DNA of 64,000 nucleotides from JB111 sp049856175 (GTDB lineage Bacteria > Actinomycetota > Actinomycetes > Actinomycetales > Actinomycetaceae): NCBI RefSeq assembly GCF_049856175.1, contig NZ_JBNDNA010000003.1:192203-256202 (forward strand), written 5' to 3'. The translations under genes were made by a program, and so were the position numbers. The notes below the pieces were generated by a model. That model searched no databases. It was given only the letters and a program-made list of their open reading frames with translations, and was not told the origin of the DNA. This document shows, in pieces, positions 43,425 through 53,400 of this stretch (position 1 is the first letter of the stretch; each line of letters starts with the position of its first letter).

Positions 43425-44204
43425 GTGCAGAGCTCCACCCGCCGCGGAACGCTCGCCGCCGTCTCGGCGTCGATCGTCGTCGCGGTCGCCGCGTCGTCGG
43501 CGTCAGCATCCCCCGCCCCGGACACCGCCACGGACAAGACCCAGGGCGGCATCGCCACGGTCTCCGACCGCGTGGCCCCGACGAACGCGGCCCTGACGGT
43601 CGCCGCCGACGCCGCGTACGACGTCGAGACCGCCAGCGTCTTCGGCACCGCCGAGGCCGCCCCGGCCCCCGAGCCGGAGCCGGCCCCCGAGCCCGAGCCC
43701 GAGCCCGTCGTCCGCGAGGACGAGGCCGCCGCCCGCGACACCGAGCGCGAGGCCGTGGCCGAGCAGCCCGCCGAGACCGCCCCGGCCGTCGAGCAGGCGC
43801 CCGCCGCCGAGCCGGCCCCGGAGGCCGCCGCCGAGCCCGCGCCGCGGCCCGAGGCCGCGCCGTCGGCCGCCGGCAGCTCGATCGTGGCGATCGCCCGCCA
43901 GTACACGGGCGTCCCCTACGTCTGGGGAGGCACCTCGCCGTCGGGCTGGGACTGCTCCGGCTTCACGTCCTACGTCTTCGCCCAGGCCGGTATCACGATC
44001 CCGCGCTCCTCGGCCGCCCAGCTCGGCGCCGGCCAGGTCGTCTCGGCCGCCGAGGCCCGCCCCGGCGACCTCGTCTGGTGGCCCGGCCACGTCGGTATCT
44101 ACACCGGCGACGGCAACCACATCGCGGCCCGCAACCCGGGCACGCCGACCCACGAGTCGCCGATCTACCGCGCGAACCCCACCTACATCCGAGTGGCGGG
44201 CTGA
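43425..44204 (+). CDS. Secreted NlpC/P60 peptidoglycan endopeptidase (first of a tandem pair)
   Basis: A 259-residue exported hydrolase that cuts D-glutamyl-meso-diaminopimelate-type bonds in cell-wall peptides. The signal peptide (TLAAVSASIVVAVAASSASAS) is followed by a Pro/Glu/Ala-rich linker with PEPEP repeats and a C-terminal NlpC/P60 domain with Cys177 (GWDCSGF), His222 (GHVGIY) and His232 as the expected triad. The GTG at 43425 is chosen over the ATG at 43401 because GGAGAGG lies nine bases before it and the N-terminus then aligns with the paralogue downstream. It is controlled by the riboswitch directly upstream. Confidence 0.93.
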   Translation: MQSSTRRGTLAAVSASIVVAVAASSASASPAPDTATDKTQGGIATVSDRVAPTNAALTVAADAAYDVETASVFGTAEAAPAPEPEPAPEPEPEPVVREDEAAARDTEREAVAEQPAETAPAVEQAPAAEPAPEAAAEPAPRPEAAPSAAGSSIVAIARQYTGVPYVWGGTSPSGWDCSGFTSYVFAQAGITIPRSSAAQLGAGQVVSAAEARPGDLVWWPGHVGIYTGDGNHIAARNPGTPTHESPIYRANPTYIRVAG

Positions 44205-44207
44205 TCC

Positions 44208-45008
<801 letters not shown>

Positions 45009-45032
45009 CGCCCGACGCGAGCCCGACGCTTC

Positions 45033-45061
45033 GCCCCGTCCCGCCTCGAGCGGGGCGGGGC
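45033..45061 (+). terminator. GC-rich hairpin after the NlpC/P60 operon
   Basis: GCCCCGtCCCGC and GCGGGGCGGGGC flank a CTCGA loop; no T-run follows. Confidence 0.6.
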
Positions 45062-45167
45062 GCCGTCGTTCCCGGCGTGGCCGCCGGATCGTGACCTTCG
45101 TCCGTCCCCCTCGGCCCCGCTGCGCGGCACAATGGGGCCACGCACGCGTCGAGGAAGGGTGAGCGTC

Positions 45168-46070
45168 ATGACACAGGACGTCGTCGTCGGGGTCGACGGT
45201 TCGGAGATCAGCCTCGGGGCCCTCGAGTGGGCCGCCGCGGTGGCCAAGGTCCGCGGGCTCGGGCTGCACATCGTCTGCGCCTACCGCCTGCCCAGCTACA
45301 TCGCGAGCGGCCGGGCAGGGACGGTCGTCATCGACGAGGCGACGGTGCGGGAGGGCGCGCAGGCCGTGGTCGAGGACGCCGCCGCCCGCGTGGCACACCA
45401 CGGTGTCCCGGTGCGCACGACGGTGGACCCGGGCGACCCCTCGGGCGTGCTCATCGAGCTGTCCAAGGGCGCCCGGGCCGTCGTGTGCGGCACGCGCGGT
45501 GGTGGCGGGTTCACCGACCGGCTGCTCGGCGCGGTGCCGTCCGCCGTGCCGGCGCACGCCCACAGCCCGGCCGTGGTCGTCCCCTCGGCCCGGGACGAGC
45601 CGTTCGTCCCGATCCGGCGGATCGCCGTCGGGGTCGACGGCTCGCCCGCCGCCCGCCTCGCCGTGACGGTCGCCCTCAACCTGGCGGAGTCCTTCGGCGC
45701 CGAGGTGCACGCCGTCGCAGCGGTCCCGCTCACGGCGGGTGCCTCGGCGATGGCCTGGCTGCCCTCGACCGTGGACCACGAGGAGATCCTCGCGGACGTG
45801 CGGATGTCGATCGACGAGGTCGTCGACCCGCTGCTCGACGGCCGGGACATCACCGTGCACCGCCGCGCGGTGGACGGGAACCCCGGCGTGGTCCTCGCCG
45901 AGATCTCCGAGCAGGTCGACCTCCTCGCGGTCGGCAGCCGGGGCCGCGGCGGTCTCGCCGGTCTCGTGCTGGGCTCCACCTCGCAGGGGGTGCTCTCGCA
46001 CGCGACCTGCCCGGTGATCGTCACCCCGGCCCGCGTCACGGACGCCGGGCTGACGGCGGACGCCACCTGA
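45168..46070 (+). CDS. Tandem-domain universal stress protein
   Basis: A 300-residue protein made of two UspA domains. Domain 1 starts QDVVVGVDGSEISLGALEWAAAVA and ends with AVVCGTRGGGGFTDRLLGAVPSAVPAHAHSPAVVV; domain 2 starts IRRIAVGVDGSPAARLAV and ends with LLAVGSRGRGGLAGLVLGSTSQGVLSHATCPVIV. Both keep the ATP-binding glycine loop. The two-domain form is typical of actinobacterial Usp proteins that bind ATP during hypoxia or stationary phase. The ATG at 45168 has GAGGAAGG nine bases upstream. A CACAAT box lies near 45129. Confidence 0.93.
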   Translation: MTQDVVVGVDGSEISLGALEWAAAVAKVRGLGLHIVCAYRLPSYIASGRAGTVVIDEATVREGAQAVVEDAAARVAHHGVPVRTTVDPGDPSGVLIELSKGARAVVCGTRGGGGFTDRLLGAVPSAVPAHAHSPAVVVPSARDEPFVPIRRIAVGVDGSPAARLAVTVALNLAESFGAEVHAVAAVPLTAGASAMAWLPSTVDHEEILADVRMSIDEVVDPLLDGRDITVHRRAVDGNPGVVLAEISEQVDLLAVGSRGRGGLAGLVLGSTSQGVLSHATCPVIVTPARVTDAGLTADAT

Positions 46071-46083
46071 CCCCGGGCCGCGG

Positions 46084-46128
46084 TCAGCCGGCGGCCAGCT
46101 CGGCGCGGGTCAGCCGGCGGCCAGCTCG
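46084..46128. repeat. 26-bp tandem duplication of the rocD 3' end
   Basis: TCAGCCGGCGGCCAGCTCG is present at 46084-46102 and 46110-46128, each beginning with the complement of a TGA stop. The outer copy lies just past the gene end, 26 bases away and out of frame. Confidence 0.8.
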
Positions 46129-47309
46129 CCCAGGGCGCTCTCGAGCGCGTCGAGCGCGGTCTCGAGGTCCGCCGCGTCGATCGTCAGCGGCGGCGAGAGA
46201 CGCACGGTCCTGCCGTGCGTGTCCTTCGCCAGGACGCCGTGCCGGGCGAGCGCGACGCTCAGGTCGTGGCCGTCCGCCCCCAGGGCCTCCGGGACGTCGA
46301 TCCCGGCCCACAGGCCGATGCGACGGGCGCCGGCCAGGAGGCCGGTGCCCACCATCGCGTCGAGCCGGGCGCCCATCACCTCGCCGAGCTCGGCCGCCCG
46401 CGCCTGGATGCTGCCGTCCTGCAGCAGGTCCACCACGGCGAGCCCCACCGCGCACGCCAACGGGTTGCCGCCGAACGTGGACCCGTGGCTCCCGGGCGTG
46501 AGCACGCCGAGCACGTCCGACCGCCCGACGACGGCGCTCACGGGCAGGATCCCGCCGCCGAGCGCCTTGCCGAGCGTGGTGAGGTCCGCCCGCACGCCCT
46601 CCAGGTCCTGGGCGAGCGTCGCGCCCGTGCGCCCGAGGCCGGACTGGATCTCGTCGAGCACGAGGAGGGCGCCCGCCCGCTCGGTGATCTCGCGCGCGGC
46701 GGTGAGGTAGCCGCGCGGCGGCACGATCACGCCGGCCTCGCCCTGGACGGGCTCGAGGAGCACCGCGACGGTGTCCTCGTCCACGGCGCCGGCCAGCGCG
46801 TCGGCGTCGCCGAACGGCACGTGCCGGAACCCCGGGGTCCACGGCCCGTACCCGTCGCGGGCGACCGGGTCCGTGGAGAAGGAGACGATCGTCGTCGTCC
46901 GACCGTGGAAGTTGTTCTCGGCGACGACGATGGTCGCGCGGTCCGGCGGCACGCCGCGTACGTGGGCGCCCCACCGCCGTGCCACCTTGATCGCCGACTC
47001 CACCGCCTCGGCGCCGGTGTTCATCGGCAGCATCATCTCGGTGCCGGTCAGCGCGGTCAGGGCCGCCGCGAACGGCTCGAGCAGGTCGTGGTCGAAGGCG
47101 CGCGAGACCAGCGTGGAGCGGTCGAGCTGCGCCTGTGCCGCGGCGACGAGCGCGGGGTGCCGGTGGCCGAAGTTGAGGGCCGAGTAGCCGGCGAGGAGGT
47201 CGAGGTAGCGGCGGCCGTCGTCGCCCTGGACCCACGCCCCCTCGGCCCGGACAAGGCGAACGTCGAGCGGGGCGTAGTTCCGCGCGAGCCGGGAGGCGTC
47301 ACGGGACAC
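46110..47309 (-). CDS. rocD: Ornithine aminotransferase
   Basis: A 399-residue class III PLP aminotransferase converting ornithine and 2-oxoglutarate to glutamate semialdehyde and glutamate. Family stretches: ARNYAPLDVRLVRAEGAWVQ, LDLLAGYSALNFGHRHP, PMNTGAEAVESAIKVARRWG, ENNFHGRTTTIVSFS, LVLDEIQSGLGRTG and the PLP lysine in TTLGKALGGGILPVSA. The GTG at 47309, five bases after the SRPBCC stop, is the most likely start since upstream codons are within the neighbour. The 3' end has been duplicated in tandem just past the stop. Confidence 0.93.
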   Translation of the reverse strand: MSRDASRLARNYAPLDVRLVRAEGAWVQGDDGRRYLDLLAGYSALNFGHRHPALVAAAQAQLDRSTLVSRAFDHDLLEPFAAALTALTGTEMMLPMNTGAEAVESAIKVARRWGAHVRGVPPDRATIVVAENNFHGRTTTIVSFSTDPVARDGYGPWTPGFRHVPFGDADALAGAVDEDTVAVLLEPVQGEAGVIVPPRGYLTAAREITERAGALLVLDEIQSGLGRTGATLAQDLEGVRADLTTLGKALGGGILPVSAVVGRSDVLGVLTPGSHGSTFGGNPLACAVGLAVVDLLQDGSIQARAAELGEVMGARLDAMVGTGLLAGARRIGLWAGIDVPEALGADGHDLSVALARHGVLAKDTHGRTVRLSPPLTIDAADLETALDALESALGELAAG

Positions 47310-47314
47310 GGCGA

Positions 47315-47890
47315 TCAGCGCTCGGGCGGCCGAGCAGGCACCGGCGCGTCCGGCCGGGAGCCGGTGGCAAGCAGGGCGGCCTCCGGCCCGTCGTCGGGTG
47401 GGGGCGTGAGCGCGGCCTCGACCTCGAGCAGCTCGAGGCTGCGCTCGAGCACCTCGGCGGGGATGGCCGGCATCGGGGAGCCGATCGAGGCCAGGGCGTC
47501 GGGGTCGGCGTCGCCCCAGTGGTACGTCAGGCGCGTGAGCGTGCGCGACGACGCCGGACCCACGGCGGTGAGGTCGTAGCGCCAGCCCCAGCCCAGGGGT
47601 CGGTCCGGGGCGTTGACGATCCAGCCGATCGAACGGCCGGGCACGAAGTCGCTCACGGTGTTGACCGTGACGTAGTGGGGACCCTCCTGGCCCTGCTGCA
47701 TGTCCATCGTGAACCGGTCGCCGAGTGCCTCGATCCGTCGCGGGGACCGCGCGCCCCGGAGCATGTCGCTCGCGTCCGCGGCCACGTGCAGGGCCGGGAC
47801 CGACAGGATCCGCCAGATCGCGTCGATCGGCGCGTCCAGGACGCGTTCGACCGCGAGTGCGGTCGCCGTGGTGCGGACGGTTGCGCTCAT
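47315..47890 (-). CDS. SRPBCC (START-like) family protein
   Basis: A 191-residue protein with the helix-grip fold of the polyketide cyclase/AHSA1 group: ALAVERVLDAPIDAIWRILS at the N-terminus, RRIEALGDRFTMDM, GWIVNAPDRPLGWGWRYDL and SSRTLTRLTYHWGDA. Such proteins bind hydrophobic ligands or act as small cyclases; no substrate is evident. A purine-rich GGGGGG site lies before the ATG. It is upstream of rocD with a five-base gap and may share its mRNA. Confidence 0.85.
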   Translation of the reverse strand: MSATVRTTATALAVERVLDAPIDAIWRILSVPALHVAADASDMLRGARSPRRIEALGDRFTMDMQQGQEGPHYVTVNTVSDFVPGRSIGWIVNAPDRPLGWGWRYDLTAVGPASSRTLTRLTYHWGDADPDALASIGSPMPAIPAEVLERSLELLEVEAALTPPPDDGPEAALLATGSRPDAPVPARPPER

Positions 47891-48109
47891 CGGACCCCCC
47901 GATCGTCGTGGCGCGACGTTGCGCCTGTCGTGAACCCTGCCACACGGGTGCGGCTCCCGTCAGTCCGGGCCGCGATGTGGGCGGCACCGCGGCCGGCCGA
48001 CGCGGGGCCGCAACGGACACCCGTGGCGGACCCCGGCGGCGCCGGGCCCGGACCGTCCCGGCGTCGTCCGACTCACAGGAGCGTCGCCGGGGGCGGCGCG
48101 GACCCGCGA

Positions 48110-48115
48110 TAAACT
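48110..48115 (+). promoter_or_regulatory. -10 box of tRNA-Arg
   Basis: TAAACT ends 15 bases before the mature tRNA 5' end. Confidence 0.55.
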
Positions 48116-48130
48116 GACCGCCACCTCCCC

Positions 48131-48203
48131 GCCTTCGTAGCTCAGGGGATAGAGCACCGCTCTCCTAAAGCGGGTGTCGGCGGTTCGAATCCGCCCGAGG
48201 GCA
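48131..48203 (+). tRNA. tRNA-Arg (anticodon CCT)
   Basis: A full cloverleaf: acceptor stem GCCTTCG/CGAGGGC, D arm GCTCAGGGGATAGAGC, anticodon arm CCGCT-CTCCTAA-AGCGG with CCT at positions 34-36, and T arm GGCGGTTCGAATCCGCC. The CCA end is not encoded. It decodes AGG, a rare arginine codon in high-GC genomes. Confidence 0.96.
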
Positions 48204-48241
48204 CCGGCCCGGTACGCAGGTCCTGCGTGCGCCGGGCACGC

Positions 48242-49582
48242 TCATGTGCGCGCCACCGGAGGCGCCTGCCCGAGCGTGCGCGCCGCCGGCGTGCCGGCCT
48301 CGCCGGCCGACCCCGCGGTGGGCGTGCGGCCCGCACCCGTCCGCCGCCGGTCCGCAGCCGCTGACGTCGCGGCGCCGACGAGCACGAGGACCACGGTCGT
48401 CACGATCAGCCACCGGTAGTCGATCGCGCCGATGATCGCCGCACCGGCCATGGTGGCCAGGGTCTGCGGCAGGTTGAGCACGACGCCGGTCGCGACGGCG
48501 ACACGCCCCTGCATGCGCGGCGGCGTGAGGCGCTGGCGCAGCGTGACGAAGGCGACGATCTGCCACGGGAGGTTGAGACCGACGACGATGAGACCCGCGC
48601 CGACGACGACGAGACCGAGGGCCTGCCCGAGGTGCTCGACGAGCGTGCCGGCGAACACGAGCGCCGACATGCCGACCGCCAGCGCGAGCATGCCGAGGGT
48701 GATGGTGCGGCGCTCGCCCAGGCGCTTGATGAGCAGCGCCGCGGTGGTTCCGCCGATGAGGGCGCCGACGCCCTGGATGCTGACGAGCGCGCCGAGCATC
48801 TCGGGGTCGACCCGCAGACCCTGCTCCATGACGGGGAAGACGACGACGTTGGACAGGCCGGTGGCCCCGATCGTGATCGCCATGGCGATGGTCAGTGGGC
48901 CGAGGGGAGCCGTCCGGGCCACGTGCCGGAAGCCCGCGGTCAGCTCGGCGACGTAGCTCTCCGTCGCCTGCTCGGCCGGCGTCTCGGTGACCTCGAGGCG
49001 GGCGAGGAGGACGGCGCTCACCGCGAACCCGGCCGCGGTGACGGCGACGACCGCCTGCGGTCCCGCCGCCACGTACAGCCCCGTGCCCAGGAGCGGCGAG
49101 ATCAGGCGGAAGGCCTGGTCCACGGTGCTCAGCAGGGCGTTCCCGCCGGGCAGCTCCTCGTCGTCGAGGAGGTCGCGGACGAGGCCGGACTGCGCGGCTC
49201 CCGTGACGTAGCCGGTCGCCCCGTAGAGAAAGGTCACGACGTAGACGAGCCAGACGTCGCGCGGGCCGCCGACGAGCAGAAGACTGAGGATGATCGGGAC
49301 CATGACGACGTTGGTGAACGCGAGGAGCCGTCTCCGTGAGAAGCGGTCGACGAGCTGGCCGAGCAGCGGTGCGACGAGGGCCGGCAGCCCGAGCGCGGCG
49401 AACACGGCGGCCGCCGCGCCGTCGGACCCGGTGAGCTCCTTCACCCAGACGGCGATCATGAGGTAGAGGGCGCTGTCGGCGAGGTTGGTGAACACCCACG
49501 CGACGCTCAGCCGGCGAAAGCCGCGGTGGGCCAGGGCGGCCGGCCCTCGGCCCGTGCGAGGTGCGGTGCGCGGCCCGGTCAC
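48242..49582 (-). CDS. MFS transporter under control of an ArsR-type regulator
   Basis: A 446-residue facilitator with 12 predicted helices: FRRLSVAWVFTNLADSALYLMIAVWV at the N-terminus, LGQLVDRFSRRRLLAFTNVV as the loop 2-3 motif, and GGTTAALLIKRLGERRTITLGM. It resembles MFS_3/NreB-type exporters (drug or macrolide efflux). The GTG start overlaps the stop of the regulator gene (four bases), so the two are one operon and the regulator presumably senses the exported compound. Confidence 0.88.
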   Translation of the reverse strand: MTGPRTAPRTGRGPAALAHRGFRRLSVAWVFTNLADSALYLMIAVWVKELTGSDGAAAAVFAALGLPALVAPLLGQLVDRFSRRRLLAFTNVVMVPIILSLLLVGGPRDVWLVYVVTFLYGATGYVTGAAQSGLVRDLLDDEELPGGNALLSTVDQAFRLISPLLGTGLYVAAGPQAVVAVTAAGFAVSAVLLARLEVTETPAEQATESYVAELTAGFRHVARTAPLGPLTIAMAITIGATGLSNVVVFPVMEQGLRVDPEMLGALVSIQGVGALIGGTTAALLIKRLGERRTITLGMLALAVGMSALVFAGTLVEHLGQALGLVVVGAGLIVVGLNLPWQIVAFVTLRQRLTPPRMQGRVAVATGVVLNLPQTLATMAGAAIIGAIDYRWLIVTTVVLVLVGAATSAAADRRRTGAGRTPTAGSAGEAGTPAARTLGQAPPVART

Positions 49583-50157
49583 GACGTCTCCCGGGGTGGG
49601 TCGGAGTGGATGGTGGTCGTCAGGTGCACGCGGCGCGCGCCCGCGGGGCGCGTCGCAGGGTCGGTCGTGCGCTCCTCGTACCGGTCGATCAGCGCCATGA
49701 GCTGCGTGCGGAGCTCGACCGTCTCCGCGGCGGTGAGCCACACGTCGGCGGTCGACAGGCTCGTCGCGTCGACCCACTCGTCCGGCTCGTGGGGGAGCCG
49801 CTCGATCACGGCGGCGAACTGACTGATCCGGCGCCGGAGATTCATGGTGGCCAGCTCGGTGGTGGCGTGCAGGGAGCCGGGGACGTCCGGGCTGGCCGCG
49901 GTGCTCAACGAGCGGTGGACGGCTCGCCACGGCTTCTCGCGGCCCCGGGGCTCGGCGCGCTCGACGTAGCCGTACTTCTCGAGCGTGCGCAGGTGGAAGG
50001 AGCAGCTCGCCACCGACTCGTCCACGCGTCGGGCGCACTCGGTGGCCGTCGCCTCGCCCAGCTCGTGCAGCACGTCGAGGAGCTCGAGGCGCAGCGGGTG
50101 CGCCATGCCTCGGATGCGCTCGGGGTCATGGATCCGCTCGTTGTTCGTGGAGGTCAT
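49579..50157 (-). CDS. ArsR-like winged-helix transcriptional regulator
   Basis: A 192-residue regulator of the helix_turn_helix_5 group. The HTH (PERIRGMAHPLRLELLDVLHELGEATATECARRVDESVASCSFHLRTLEKYGYVERA region, residues about 11-70) is clear; no metal-binding Cys pair in helix 3 is seen beyond the single Cys in SVASCSFHL, so the signal is probably organic. The C-terminal half is helical and probably serves dimerisation. A perfect palindrome 30 bases upstream of the start is the likely operator, pointing to self-repression together with the MFS gene. Confidence 0.9.
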   Translation of the reverse strand: MTSTNNERIHDPERIRGMAHPLRLELLDVLHELGEATATECARRVDESVASCSFHLRTLEKYGYVERAEPRGREKPWRAVHRSLSTAASPDVPGSLHATTELATMNLRRRISQFAAVIERLPHEPDEWVDATSLSTADVWLTAAETVELRTQLMALIDRYEERTTDPATRPAGARRVHLTTTIHSDPPRETS

Positions 50158-50186
50158 GAGCCCGAACGTAGATGTTAAAGAACTAT

Positions 50187-50220
50187 TGCGCAAGACATCT
50201 TGCGAAATATGTCTTGCGCA
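50187..50220. promoter_or_regulatory. Palindromic operator upstream of the ArsR-type regulator
   Basis: TGCGCAAGACAT (50187-50198) and its exact complement ATGTCTTGCGCA (50209-50220) are separated by ten bases. The spacer carries a further TCTTGCG-like copy. The region is locally AT-rich and lies where the regulator-MFS promoter must be. Confidence 0.75.
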
Positions 50221-50228
50221 TTCGTCGG

Positions 50229-50274
50229 AGGGGTGTGACGCCGGTCCTGCGAAGGGGTGTGACGCCGGTCCTGC
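50229..50274. repeat. Direct repeat, 22-bp unit, 24-bp period
   Basis: AGGGGTGTGACGCCGGTCCT plus GC occurs at 50229-50250 and 50253-50274, identical copies separated by two bases. It lies between the regulator operator and the promoter-hairpin region of the next gene; function unknown. Confidence 0.8.
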
Positions 50275-50283
50275 AATGGAGGC

Positions 50284-50362
50284 TTGCGCGGAGCCGTCGG
50301 TATCGGCACAATGGGTGTCTGACGGAGCGTGACGCCTGCCCCCCCTGCGCGTCACGCTCCGT
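50284..50362 (+). promoter_or_regulatory. Promoter followed directly by a strong hairpin
   Basis: TTGCGC (50284-50289), exact 17-base spacer, CACAAT (50307-50312). The transcript would begin at about 50319, and from 50322 it can fold into a 14-bp stem (ACGGAGCGTGACGC with its complement at 50349-50362, C-rich loop), followed by TTCTTGT. This looks like an attenuator or a small hairpin RNA ahead of the large gene. Confidence 0.5.
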
Positions 50363-50454
50363 TCTTGTGTCCGCACCCGACGCCGTCGTCCGGCAGCCCG
50401 CGACACCACCACCTCCCGGCGCCCGTGCTGCGCTCCCCGCGGCGGTGCCCCGCC

Positions 50455-50460
50455 TACCCT
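50455..50460 (+). promoter_or_regulatory. Second candidate -10 box, leaderless start of the large gene
   Basis: TACCCT, six bases, ATG at 50467. The intervening GGAGGA is too close to act as a normal ribosome binding site. Confidence 0.5.
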
Positions 50461-50466
50461 GGAGGA

Positions 50467-53400
50467 ATGACGCCTCCGCCGATCCCGCCCTTCCGCCGCG
50501 GCCGGGACAGCGACCGCTCGCGCACGCGGGACGCGGCCCGGGCCGGCGCCGACGACGCGTCCCGCGCGACCCCGGGTCCCGACCGCGTCGACGCGGGCCC
50601 GGACGGGGCCCCGGCGACCACCGAGCAGCGCTCCGCCGGCGCCCCGGCCGGTGGGGAGGGGACGGGGACCGGGCCCGGGTACGCGCAGGCCGGGACGCGC
50701 AGGTCGAGCAGGACCGCCACCGTGGCCCGCGCCGTCGAGCAGTGGGTCGCCGACCTCACCGCGCTCGGTGCCGAGGGGCTGGGCGACGACGACGACCTCG
50801 GCGAGGCCGTCCTCGATCTCACCCACGCGCACCCCGGAGGTACCGCGCAGCTCTACGCCGGCCGGCCCACGCGCCTGTCGAACCTCGTGCGGGAGCGACA
50901 GGCCTCCGCGGCGGCCCACCAGCACGCGCGGGGCGTGCGCGCCCGCGCGGAGGACCTCGCCCAGCGGTTCGGCGTGGCCCCGACCTACCTCGCCACCGGC
51001 GTCGCCACCTGGTCGGCGCTCCCGCCGCCGGTCGTCGACGGCGTTGAGCACGACGCCGACCTCGACCCGGCGGCGTCGCCGGCCGGTCGACGCCCCGACG
51101 AGAGCGTCGAGGCCCCCCTGGCCCGCACGATCCGCACGCCCGTCTTCCTTCGGGGCGTCCGCCTCCAGCCCGTCTCCGCCGACGGCGAGGTCGAGCTGAC
51201 CCTCGAGCGCACCGTCGAGCTCAACCCGGTGCTCGCCCGCGCCCTGACCGAGGCCGGGCTGCCCGGCGACGTCGCCGACCACCTCGCGCCCCTCGGTCCG
51301 GCCTCCAGCCAGCGCGAGGCGCTCCCCGGCCTCGCCGAGCTCGCCGCGCAGTACCTGCCCGGTCTCGAGATCGAGGACCGCGTCGTCGTCGGGACGTTCC
51401 TGCATCCCGGGCAGGTCGCCGTCGAGGACCTCAAGGCGATGGTCCCCCACCTGGCGGCGTCCGACGTCGTGGCGGCCCTGGCGGGCGACCTCGAGGCGCG
51501 CGACCGGCTGGCGATCTTCCCACCGCCGGACGACGGCACCGACCCCGACCCGGACGAGGAGCGCGCCGTCGGCGACGTCGAGGTGGCGGGGGAGCGCGCC
51601 GTCCGGCTCGTCACGCAGGGCTACCAGCTCGTCGTCGATGCGCCCCCCGGGTCCGACGACGTCGGGGTGGTCGCCGCGATCCTCGCCGCCTCGGCGGCCG
51701 ACGGCCGGACCGTCACCTACGTCCCGGGCGACCGCCGCACGGGCCGGTCGACCGTCGCCCATCTCCACGAGCTCGGCCTCGGCGAGCTCGTGCTCGACCT
51801 GCGTGCCGACGGGGGATGGCGGGAGGAGGCCTCCCGGTCGGTCCGGCGCGGGATGGAGGCGCCCGCGGTCGTCGTCGACGAGACGTCGGTCGCCCGGACC
51901 CGTGAGGAGCTGCGCGCCACGCGCGCGGTCGTGCGCGAGCAGCTCGACTCCCTGCACCGCCGCCACGAGGGCTGGGGCGTCTCCCTGTTCGACGCTCTGC
52001 AGGCGCTCGCCCGCCTCACCGCACGCACCCCGGGGCCGCGTACGGGTGCCCGCATCTCCGGCGAGGACCTGCGTGCCCTGCGCGGCGACGCCCGTTCCGG
52101 CGCCGCCGCCCGGCTCTCGAGGGCCGCGGCGCTGGGGGCGTTCACGCTGCGACCCTCGAGCACCCCCTGGTACGGCTCGCGGCTGACGACCAACAAGCAG
52201 GCGGCCGACGCCCTCGAGCGCGTTCAGCGTCTCACTCGTGTGGAGCTGCCCGCGGTGGACGACCTCGTCCAGAGCACCGCCGTGCAGACCGGGCTCAGGC
52301 AGGCCACCACCCTGCGGGAATGGCGCGAGCAGCTCGCGATGCTCGACGGCGTCGCCGACGCGCTCGACGTGTTCCTCCCGCAGATCTTCGAGCACTCGGC
52401 CGCCGACATGGTGGCGGCGACCGCGCCGCGGCAGGCGCGGCGCACCCAGGAGATCGAGATGTCGGCCGGGATGCGTCGCCGCCTCGCGCGGCAGGCGCGC
52501 GACCTCGTCCGGCCCGGTCGGTCGGTCGCGGACCTGCACGCCGAGCTGCTGCGCGTGCAGGAGCAGCGCGAGATCTGGCGCCGGCACTCCACCGGCGGCG
52601 GCTGGCCCCGGCTGCCGGACGGCCTCGCGGACGTCCGCGAGCTCGAGCGTGAGACGAGCGAGGACGTGGCCGCGCTCGGCTCGCTGCTCGCACGCCACGA
52701 GGAGGACGAGGCGCTCGAGGACCTGCCGCTGGCGGACCTGCGACGCCGCGTCGACGCGCTGGAGGCCGACACGACGGCGCTGCGCACCCTGCCGGAGCGG
52801 ACCCGACTGATCGACGAGCTGCGGGCCGAGGGCCTCGGCGAGCTCGTCGACGACCTCGCCGAGCGTGCCGTGCCGGACGACCTCGTCGCCGACGAGCTCG
52901 ACCTCGCCTGGTGGAGCTCCGTCCTCGAGCAGGTGCTCGCCGACGAGCCGGCGCTCGCGGGCCGGGACCCCGCCGCGCTCACGGCGGACCTCGCCGATCT
53001 CGAACGGCGCGAGGCCGAGCAGCGCGCCACGCTGGTGCCCGCCGTGCGCTCCGCCGCGGCCACGCGCCTGCGCCGCGCCGTGCGCACCCACCGCACCCAG
53101 GCCGCCCACCTGTGGGAGCAGCTCGCCGCGGACCGCGGCGCCACGCTCGGGCGCGCCCTCGCGGAGCACCCCGAGGTCGCGCCGACGATCCGTCCCGTCC
53201 GGGCCGCAGCTCCGCTCCTGGTCGCCCAGACCATCCCGCCGGGGCCCACGGCCGACCTCGTCGTCCTCCACGGCACCGAGCAGCTGCCGCTCGCCCAGGC
53301 CGTCTCCGTGGCCGGGCGCGCCCGGCAGGTCGTCGTCGTGGGCGACACCCGGCGCTACGAGGGCGGCGCCACGCACGCGCTGGCCGAGGTGCTGCCCGCC

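Noticed and set aside
48131..48203. tRNA-Arg as an integration site for a mobile island
   Set aside because: No integrase gene and no repeat of the tRNA 3' end is seen downstream; the neighbouring genes look like ordinary chromosome.
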